Source: Deltaproteobacteria bacterium
GTDB lineage: Bacteria; Myxococcota; UBA796; SXON01
NCBI GenBank assembly: GCA_947483545.1
Contig: CANKNP010000249.1
Span: 1-7,949, forward strand
Reading direction: 5' to 3'
Length of the DNA: 7,949 nt
Positions 1 through 4,703 of this stretch are shown here, in pieces. The stretch's first letter is position 1; each line of letters begins with the position of its first letter. The notes under the pieces were generated by a model. The model was given only the letters and a program-made list of their open reading frames with translations. It had not been told where the DNA came from and ran no database searches. The position numbers and the translations under genes were made by a program.

Positions 1-2
1 AG

Positions 3-86
3 TGCCCGCCTCACGGCGGACGCCACGGCTCCCACGGGGAGGTTGCCCTCATCCATGGCGCGGCGGTCTTCATGTCGAGCGAGTGA
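3..86 (+). CDS. possible C-terminal tail of an upstream gene (partial)
   Basis: Frame 3 is open from the window edge to a TGA at 84-86 and would encode about 27 residues ending in a His/Gly-rich stretch and then EVALIHGAAVFMSSE. Nearly all of its codons end in G or C, as expected for a gene in this genome, and the bias disappears after the stop. The fragment is too short to assign to a family. A competing reading is frame 1, open to a TGA at 130-132 and ending HLTVDEISQA, but its codon third positions are much less GC-rich. This is a weak call; the upstream sequence would settle it. Confidence 0.3.
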   Translation, partial: CPPHGGRHGSHGEVALIHGAAVFMSSE

Positions 87-94
87 TTTACATG

Positions 95-114
95 GTCAAC
101 ACCTCACAGTTGAC
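95..114. promoter_or_regulatory. inverted repeat GTCAAC-N8-GTTGAC
   Basis: GTCAAC at 95-100 and GTTGAC at 109-114 form a perfect 6-base inverted repeat with an 8-base spacer, just after the possible upstream stop codon. No T-run follows, so it is a poor intrinsic terminator. It could be an operator half-site pair or chance. The right arm contains TTGAC, but no convincing -10 lies 16-18 bases downstream. Confidence 0.3.
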
Positions 115-135
115 GAGATCAGCCAGGCTTGACCT

Positions 136-151
136 GGCGCACCAGAGGCGC
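136..151 (+). repeat. dispersed repeat GGCGCACCNGAGGCGC, copy 1 (leader)
   Basis: The sequence reads GGCGCACCAGAGGCGC, an exact match to the 16-base core found six more times in the window, with A at the variable ninth base. This is the only copy outside a confident gene. It lies 3 bases after the frame-1 TGA at 130-132, between the possible upstream gene and the transporter promoter. Confidence 0.6.
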
Positions 152-276
152 GGAGAGTACCGAGGGAAAACCCCTGGATTTTCACGGGCGGTTCACGGCC
201 TGGTCGGACCCGCAGGCGGTCGGTCGGAGCCCGCCGATGATCCAGAATGGGTGGAAACAGTCCTGGATCCTGGCCG

Positions 277-303
277 AACATAACTGAGGGGGTCAGTTTT
301 GTT
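277..303. promoter_or_regulatory. 27-base palindrome, likely operator, overlapping the promoter
   Basis: The left arm AACATAACTGA (277-287) and right arm TCAGTTTTGTT (293-303) pair at 10 of 11 positions (one T:T mismatch) around a GGGGG spacer. It is an AT-rich island in a very GC-rich sequence. Its right end runs into the extended -10 element, so a bound repressor would block the promoter for the transporter operon. It could instead form an RNA hairpin, but no U-tract follows that would make it a terminator. Confidence 0.45.
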
Positions 304-308
304 ACATT
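300..308 (+). promoter_or_regulatory. extended -10 promoter of the transporter/acyltransferase operon
   Basis: TG at 300-301, one base, then TACATT at 303-308 matches the extended -10 form (TGnTATAAT) at five of six hexamer bases (TATAAT consensus differs at the third and fifth positions at most). No good -35 is visible 16-18 bases upstream, which extended -10 promoters tolerate. Transcription would start near 314-316, leaving a leader of about 57 bases that contains a small hairpin, GGCCC (316-320) with GGGCC (326-330). The call rests on motif and position only. Confidence 0.4.
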
Positions 309-372
309 CTGCTCCGGCCCGGTATGGGCCAGATCCCCGCTGCGGTTAGACTGCCCGACCCTCGGAGCGATT

Positions 373-1647
373 TTGACCACCCCTGCCGATTCTCCGAAGC
401 CGGGGCCCTCCGGACCGATCGCCGGGGCGGGCCTTGCCGTCGTGGTGCTCACCTCGATGAACCTTCTCAATTACATCGATCGATACCTGCCCAGCGCGGT
501 GAAGGACCTGTTCAAGAAGGACCTTGGGCTGACCGATACGCAGACGAGCCTTCCGCTCTCCGCGTTCGTGATCGTCTACATGTTCGCCAGCCCGATCTTC
601 GGCTCGCTGGCGGACAAGATCCCCCGGACGCGCTTGATCGCGGCCGGGGTTGCCTTGTGGTCTCTGGCCACCGCCGCCGCCGCGTTCGCGATCGATTTCT
701 GGACGTTCCTGATCGCCCGTGCGCTTGTGGGGGTGGGCGAGGCCGCCTACGCCACGCTCGCGCCCCCGCTGCTCTCCGACTTCTTCAGCCCCGAGCGGCG
801 GAATCGCGTGCTGACCGTGTTCTACGTCGCGATCCCCGTCGGCGCCGCGATCGGCTTCACGTTGGGCGGATTCTTGGGCGCGGCTTTTGGCTGGCGCGCC
901 GCCTTCCTGATCTGTGGTCTTCCTGGACTCCTCGCGGCAGGCGCGGCGTTGCTGATCAAGGACCCAGGCCCCTCAGCGGCCGATCCCAAGCCCGTTCCGA
1001 CCACCTGGCCCGAGGCTGCCCGCAAGCTGGCGGGCCTTCCGACATACGTCCACGCCGTCGCCGGCTACACCGCCGTGACCTTCGCGGCCGGCGGCATGGC
1101 GGATTGGTTCCCGGTGTACCTCACGCGCGTCCGCGGCATGGAGATGGCCGCTGCGGGCTCCACAGTTGGCATGGTCACGGTCGTCGGCGGGCTGCTCGGC
1201 ACCGCCATCGGCGGGATCTGCGCGGAGAAGCTGCGCGGGCGGACGCGGCAGCCCTACCTCGCGTTGTCCTCGGTCTCCATGTTGCTCGCCGCCGCGATGG
1301 CTGCCGTTGCGCTGCTCATCCCGCAGTTGGAGCTCTCGATCCTGGCGATCGGCCTCTGTCAGTTCTTCATGTGGTTCTACAACGGGCCTATCAACACGCT
1401 GATCGCAAACTCTGTGACCGCGGATCTCCGGGCGCGGGCGTTCGCCATGTCGATCCTGTCGATCCACATTTTGGGTGACGCCATCAGCCCGCCGATCATC
1501 GGGTTCGTGTCCGATCAGGCCGGATCCCTCGTGCCCGGCGTCATGCTGGTGCCGGTGTTCCTGGCGTTGGGCGCGTGTATCTGGGCCAAGGGCTGGCGGA
1601 CGGTGCCCGAGACCACGGCGGGCGCACCGGAGGCGCAGCAGACCTGA
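373..1647 (+). CDS. Spinster-type MFS transporter, putative lysophospholipid transporter
   Basis: A major facilitator superfamily membrane protein of 424 residues, the usual size for a 12-helix MFS carrier. The first helix holds NYIDRY (D36-R37). MFS motif A is GSLADKIPRTR (77-87). Helix 4 carries GVGEAAYATLAPPLLSDFF (E123), followed by ERRNRVLTVFYVAIPVGAAIG; these blocks are typical of the Spinster (Spns) branch, where the D-R pair and the helix-4 Glu are implicated in proton-coupled transport. Spns members move lysophospholipids or sphingosine-1-phosphate, so a lysolipid substrate is inferred, and other amphiphiles are possible. The start is TTG at 373: GGAG lies at 364-367, GC-rich codon third positions begin there, and the in-frame extension back to 247 lacks coding bias. 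The C-terminal tail (AGAPEAQQT) is a dispersed-repeat copy. The stop overlaps the next start, so the two genes are probably co-translated. Confidence 0.85.
   Translation: MTTPADSPKPGPSGPIAGAGLAVVVLTSMNLLNYIDRYLPSAVKDLFKKDLGLTDTQTSLPLSAFVIVYMFASPIFGSLADKIPRTRLIAAGVALWSLATAAAAFAIDFWTFLIARALVGVGEAAYATLAPPLLSDFFSPERRNRVLTVFYVAIPVGAAIGFTLGGFLGAAFGWRAAFLICGLPGLLAAGAALLIKDPGPSAADPKPVPTTWPEAARKLAGLPTYVHAVAGYTAVTFAAGGMADWFPVYLTRVRGMEMAAAGSTVGMVTVVGGLLGTAIGGICAEKLRGRTRQPYLALSSVSMLLAAAMAAVALLIPQLELSILAIGLCQFFMWFYNGPINTLIANSVTADLRARAFAMSILSIHILGDAISPPIIGFVSDQAGSLVPGVMLVPVFLALGACIWAKGWRTVPETTAGAPEAQQT
1614..1636 (+). repeat. dispersed repeat, copy 2 (C-terminal tail of the transporter)
   Basis: The core GGCGCACCGGAGGCGC is at 1621-1636. 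The preceding ACGGCG (with the extra G shared with the core) matches the copies in the acyltransferase and TPR genes. It encodes AGAPEA, five residues before the stop region. Its GGAGG (1629-1633) lies 13 bases before the acyltransferase ATG and is the only Shine-Dalgarno-like sequence there, so the repeat may also supply the ribosome-binding site of the next gene. Confidence 0.7.
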
Positions 1648-2918
1648 TGAACCTGCTCAACGCGGTCAACGACGCGCTGCTGCGGCTGTACTACCCGACG
1701 CGTTCGACGCAAGGTGTGGTGCCGAGCGAAGGGGTCTACTTGGTCGTGGCGAACCACCCGAACGGCCTCTTGGATCCGCTGATGGTGCGGCTCCTTGTGG
1801 GGCGGCCCACCGGGTTTCTGGCCAAGAGCACGTTCTGGAACAACCCCGTTGGTCGCGCGACGATGAACGCCGCCGGCGCCATGCCGGTCTACCGGGCGCA
1901 TGAGGCAGACACGGCGAAGAACGAGGAGACCTTCAAGCGCTGCCGGGCGCTTTTGAAGCGCGGCGAGTGGCTGGCGCTGTTCCCGGAGGGCAAGTCGCAC
2001 TCCGAACCGACGCTGCAGCCGCTCAAGTCTGGGGCGGCCCGCATCGCGCTCTCAACGCTGGCAGAGGCGCCAGAGTTGGCGCTCCGGGTCCTCCCCGTTG
2101 GGGTATTCTATGAGGACAAGGCGGTGTTTCGCTCGCGTGCGACCGGCACGGTGGGCGACCCTGTCGAGGTGGCAGACCTGCTGCCTTTGTACCGAACCGA
2201 TGCCCGCGCCGCGGTGGAAGCGCTGACCGAGCGGGTGGAAGCGGCCCTGGGGGCGGTCGTGCTGCAAGGGGAGACTGAGGAGCTTCGTCGGGCGTTCTAT
2301 GCGGTCGCGGGGTGGACTACGGCGCGCGCACCGGAGGCGCAAAGGACGGCGGACATCGCCGTGCGGGAACAGCGGGCCCGGGAGTTGGCCGCGCGGTGGG
2401 CAGCGACCCCCGAGGATCAGCGTGGTGCCGCGATCATAGCGTTCCGACAGTTTGAGCAGCGCATGGCGGCCCTCGGCGTCGAAGACCCCCTGGTGGTGCT
2501 GGAGGCCCGGCCGGGGCCAGTCCTCGCGCGTACAGTCGGCCTCCTGGCGCTCCTGCCGATCGCTGTGTTGGGCGCAGTGCTTGCGTGGGTTCCCTACCGT
2601 CTGGTTCGGCCCGTGGCTTCGCTTCTGGCGCGCGGGAGCGAGGATGTGCTTGGAACCATGAAAGTGCTGCTTGGCGCGCTGGTGTTGACGATCCACTACC
2701 TCGGGATCGCCGTGCTTGCGGCGTTCGCCGGGGGCCCGTGGCTCGGGCTCGCTGCTGCTATCGTCGGCCCGCTCTCCGGCTACATGGCGCTGCGATTCGA
2801 TGAGCGGTGGACCTTGCGACGGGAAGCCCTGCGCGGGTTGTGGCGTGCGAGGGACGTGGACGTGCGGGCGGCGTTGATCCGGGAACGTGAGGCGTTGATC
2901 GGGGTGATCTCGGGGTAG
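1647..2918 (+). CDS. PlsC/Gat-type phospholipid acyltransferase with C-terminal membrane domain
   Basis: A 423-residue acyltransferase of the PlsC/LPLAT superfamily, which moves fatty acyl groups onto glycerol-3-phosphate or lysophospholipids at the membrane. The catalytic block is NHPNGLLDPL (H37, D43). The His-Asp spacing is X5 rather than the textbook X4, as in the fungal Gat1/Gat2-like branch (HANQFVDP). Further blocks are GAMPVYR (77-83), FPEGKSHSEPTLQPLKSGA (112-130) and LPVGVFYEDK (about 149-158). Residues 225-290 are charged and probably helical, with a dispersed-repeat copy at 227-231. Hydrophobic segments follow at about 295-316 and 338-382, so the C-terminus is likely membrane-embedded. 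ATG 1647 overlaps the transporter's TGA by one base, arguing for translational coupling; the in-frame extension back to 1575 lies inside the transporter gene. The true acceptor, lysophospholipid or glycerol-3-phosphate, cannot be read from the sequence; coupling to a Spinster transporter favours a lysolipid. Confidence 0.88.
   Translation: MNLLNAVNDALLRLYYPTRSTQGVVPSEGVYLVVANHPNGLLDPLMVRLLVGRPTGFLAKSTFWNNPVGRATMNAAGAMPVYRAHEADTAKNEETFKRCRALLKRGEWLALFPEGKSHSEPTLQPLKSGAARIALSTLAEAPELALRVLPVGVFYEDKAVFRSRATGTVGDPVEVADLLPLYRTDARAAVEALTERVEAALGAVVLQGETEELRRAFYAVAGWTTARAPEAQRTADIAVREQRARELAARWAATPEDQRGAAIIAFRQFEQRMAALGVEDPLVVLEARPGPVLARTVGLLALLPIAVLGAVLAWVPYRLVRPVASLLARGSEDVLGTMKVLLGALVLTIHYLGIAVLAAFAGGPWLGLAAAIVGPLSGYMALRFDERWTLRREALRGLWRARDVDVRAALIREREALIGVISG
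2319..2340 (+). repeat. dispersed repeat, copy 3 (inside the acyltransferase)
   Basis: The core is at 2325-2340 and reads CGCGCACCGGAGGCGC, one mismatch from consensus (C for G at the first base), so it encodes ARAPEA instead of AGAPEA. The flank ACGGCG is shared with copies 2 and 4. It falls in a linker between the catalytic domain and a charged helical stretch, not in a catalytic motif. Confidence 0.65.
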
Positions 2919-2933
2919 GGGGCCAGCCTGGAC

Positions 2934-3899
2934 TCACTCCACCACCCCCCCCACCACCCGCGTCTGCTGCCGCACCCGCCACTCCAAGCTCACCAGGCTC
3001 CCCGCCGGCCTCGTCCCCATCCGGATCTTCGCCCCCGGCCAGCCCGCCACGCTCCCCCCGTCCACCACCCCTGCCGGCACCAGCCATGCCGCGGGGCGAA
3101 CCCCCTCCGCGAGGGCCATCCCCTCCGGCCCGAGGACCGTGACCGTCACCGCCGGCATGGCCACGGACACCGTCTTGTGCGCCTCCGGTGCGCCCGCCGT
3201 GTCGCGGGCTTCGAACGGCCCGACGTTCGCCACACAGGGGGTCACCGCTCGAAAATAGACGCGAACCTCGCGGATGGTTGTACCCGGCTCCGGCTCGTCT
3301 TCGTCCTGGACGATGCGCGTCTGGCGCAAGCAGGCCGGGACCGCCGGCCCCGCGAGGGTCGGCACCACCGACGAAGGGCCGGAGAACGTAAACGTGAGCG
3401 CCAGCTCGCTCCCCACGAAGCTGCTCTCAGCCGGTCCGGCGACGCGGGCCAGCAGGTCGTCCTGCGGGAGGATCGCGACGAACGCAGGATCCCGACGGTG
3501 CGGGGCAAAGTCCGGATCGCGGGCGGCGTCCCAGCGGGTGGCGGCGCCCAGACCGAGGGCGAGCCGGAGGTCGGCTGCGGAGTCCTGGAGTTTGCCCGAT
3601 CGTGCCAGCCAGGCGGCGCGGTTGTAGTAGGCGGGACCGCTCTTTGGGTCGCGGACCAGGGCATCGCCGGCGGCGGCGATCGCCTCGTCCAACCGGCCGG
3701 CGGCGGCGAGGGCCTTGCCGTGCCAGAGCGGTAGAGAGGCGCTGTGGGGATCGAGAGCGCGGGCGGCGGCGAAGGAGGCGAGGGCGGCGTCTGTGTCGCC
3801 ATCGTTGAGCGAGGCGCGGCCAGCGTCGTAGGCCTTGGCCGCGTCGCGAAAGGGCACCAGCGCGGGGTCGGCGCACGCGAGGAGGGCGAGGAGGATCAC
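2934..3899 (-). CDS. TPR-repeat lipoprotein with C-terminal beta-rich domain
   Basis: A 321-residue protein beginning (M)ILLALLACADP. Cys9 after LLA makes a lipobox, so it is probably lipid-anchored, although the signal is only eight residues with no basic residue. Residues about 20-120 form roughly three tetratricopeptide repeats (for example AALASFAAARALDPHSASLPLWHGKALAAAGRLDEAI, read in parts), ending with the common DPDFAPHRRDPAFVAIL closure (about 129-143). The rest is beta-rich with Ala/Val/Pro and faintly recalls BatD-like aerotolerance domains (low certainty). The start is GTG at 3899-3897, within a GTGA overlap with the pgeF stop. An in-frame ATG at 4259 exists, but that extension is out-of-frame pgeF sequence. 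TPRs suggest a protein-binding role; partner and function are unknown. A dispersed-repeat copy encodes AGAPEAHKT near residues 235-243. It converges on the acyltransferase with a 15-base gap and no clear terminator. Confidence 0.75.
   Translation of the reverse strand: MILLALLACADPALVPFRDAAKAYDAGRASLNDGDTDAALASFAAARALDPHSASLPLWHGKALAAAGRLDEAIAAAGDALVRDPKSGPAYYNRAAWLARSGKLQDSAADLRLALGLGAATRWDAARDPDFAPHRRDPAFVAILPQDDLLARVAGPAESSFVGSELALTFTFSGPSSVVPTLAGPAVPACLRQTRIVQDEDEPEPGTTIREVRVYFRAVTPCVANVGPFEARDTAGAPEAHKTVSVAMPAVTVTVLGPEGMALAEGVRPAAWLVPAGVVDGGSVAGWPGAKIRMGTRPAGSLVSLEWRVRQQTRVVGGVVE
3179..3201 (-). repeat. dispersed repeat, copy 4 (inside the TPR lipoprotein gene)
   Basis: On the minus strand the core GGCGCACCGGAGGCGC (3194 down to 3179) is a perfect match. 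Its upstream flank ACGGCG is shared with copies 2 and 3, and its downstream bases (ACAAGACG) resemble those of copy 3. It encodes AGAPEA between GPFEARDT and HKTVSV, apparently in a loop between beta strands. Confidence 0.7.
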
Positions 3900-4657
3900 C
3901 CCGGCCACCGGATCACGGCGGCCTGACGCCCCCCGGTCGCCCCGTCGCGGCGATGGGACCAGAACGCGGGGTCGCCCACGGTACACCACCCCAGCACCTC
4001 CACGTTCACGCCCAGATTCCGCAGGATCGCGGCGTTTGCTGCAGCCAGATCGACCCTCCACCGTCCATTGGAGGCGTGGGCCCAATCGCCCGCTGGCGTG
4101 ACCGCCCCGACGGCGTCGTGGACCTCGGGCCCCACCTCGTAGACCGCCCCTGAAATGCACGGTCCGATGGCAGCCCGGACCTCCGACGGGGAGCACTCCG
4201 CCCGCTCGCACAGCGCACGCAGCGCGATCCGCGCGATGTCCGCCGCCGTCCCCCGCCATCCCGCGTGAACCGCGGCTACCCCTCGCGGCGCGGCCATCAA
4301 GATCGGCACACAGTCCGCCACCCGGATGGAGATCACCGCGCCCGGCAAGGTCGAGACGATCGCATCTGCCTCCAGGCGGACCGCGTTCCTCCGCGCCTCA
4401 GGTGCGCCCGCCTTGTTCCGCGCCTCAGGTGCGCCGGCCTTGTTCCGCGCCTCAGGTGCGCCCGCCTTCACCTCCTCTGCCCCTACGACCCGCGCGCCAT
4501 GGACCTGATCCACCGCGAGCAGCGTGCCCGTCCCGCCCAGACGTTGGACGAGCCGCTGCGCCGCGGCCTCAGCGCCAGGAGCACCCGGGCGAAGATCCCC
4601 GTCGATCCGCTCGGTGAAGCCGTGGGGGATGCCGGCAAGGAGCGGGCTCGTGCGCAT
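3896..4657 (-). CDS. pgeF: peptidoglycan editing factor PgeF (YfiH/YlmD, DUF152 family)
   Basis: 253 residues of the YfiH/YlmD family, formerly called multicopper polyphenol oxidase or laccase domain proteins. Family members are zinc enzymes: E. coli YfiH removes wrongly incorporated L-Ser from UDP-MurNAc, so D-amino-acid errors do not enter the wall, and homologues have purine-nucleoside activity. Visible family motifs are HGFTERIDGDL (12-22), DQVHGARVV (H53), VADCVPIL (C116), HAGWRGTA (H131) and GWCT followed by FWSHRRDGATGGR near the C-terminus. H53, C116 and H131 correspond to the zinc ligands. Between H53 and C116 lie three tandem copies of the 9-residue unit GAPEARNKA (about 65-90), making this segment some 27 residues longer than I recall for E. 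coli YfiH. ATG at 4657 has only a weak upstream GGGTGA. Its TGA overlaps the GTG of the TPR lipoprotein (4 bases), so the two are probably coupled. Confidence 0.9.
   Translation of the reverse strand: MRTSPLLAGIPHGFTERIDGDLRPGAPGAEAAAQRLVQRLGGTGTLLAVDQVHGARVVGAEEVKAGAPEARNKAGAPEARNKAGAPEARRNAVRLEADAIVSTLPGAVISIRVADCVPILMAAPRGVAAVHAGWRGTAADIARIALRALCERAECSPSEVRAAIGPCISGAVYEVGPEVHDAVGAVTPAGDWAHASNGRWRVDLAAANAAILRNLGVNVEVLGWCTVGDPAFWSHRRDGATGGRQAAVIRWPG
4390..4470 (-). repeat. tandem triplication of the dispersed repeat within pgeF (copies 5-7)
   Basis: Three cores lie at 4393-4408, 4420-4435 and 4447-4462 with an exact 27-base period. On the minus strand each reads GGCGCACCTGAGGCGC, with T at the variable base, unlike the G or A of the other copies. 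The unit encodes GAPEARNKA. The units are nearly identical; one differs in the GGCGGG/GGCCGG flank. The period is a multiple of three, so the reading frame is kept. The uniform T points to local duplication of one copy rather than three separate insertions. Confidence 0.85.
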
Positions 4658-4703
4658 CGGGCAACGTCACCCGTTCTGCGGGGGGGCGCGCTACATTGCC
4701 TGG
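4658..4703. promoter_or_regulatory. divergent promoter region between pgeF and the kelch lipoprotein
   Basis: This 46-base gap separates two outward-facing start codons and must hold, or lie inside, both promoters. On the plus strand TACATT at 4692-4697 is the same hexamer as the -10 at 303-308. It would place transcription start at about 4704, on the kelch ATG, implying a leaderless transcript; consistent with that, no Shine-Dalgarno sequence is seen before this ATG. No -35 is recognisable. There is also a run of six to seven G residues at about 4680-4686. The minus-strand promoter for pgeF is not recognisable. Confidence 0.35.

Noticed and set aside
96..470. Minus-strand 124-codon open frame in the leader
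   Set aside because: No recognisable domain, mixed codon bias, and it overlaps the promoter elements and the transporter start.
324..1478. Plus-strand 384-codon open frame overlapping the transporter
   Set aside because: Arg/Asp/Gly-rich composition typical of a shifted frame; the transporter frame has clear MFS motifs over the same bases.
1755..1776. Broken acyltransferase active site because of H-X5-D spacing
   Set aside because: The HPNGLLD form is normal in the Gat1/Gat2-like branch, and the FPEG block and the other motifs are intact.
2919..2933. Bidirectional terminator between the converging genes
   Set aside because: Only 15 bases, with a trivial CCAG/CTGG match and no T-tract on either strand.
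3900..4259. In-frame N-terminal extension of the TPR lipoprotein back to ATG 4259
   Set aside because: The 120 extra residues are Arg/Gly-rich out-of-frame reading of pgeF; the GTG at 3899 starts a lipoprotein signal and overlaps the pgeF stop.
4390..4470. CRISPR-like array
   Set aside because: Three units with a 27-base period and no distinct unique spacers; the array is an in-frame coding duplication within pgeF.
3896..4657. Laccase / multicopper oxidase
   Set aside because: This is an old family label; the protein has the single zinc-site motifs of PgeF/YfiH and none of the multicopper oxidase cupredoxin motifs.
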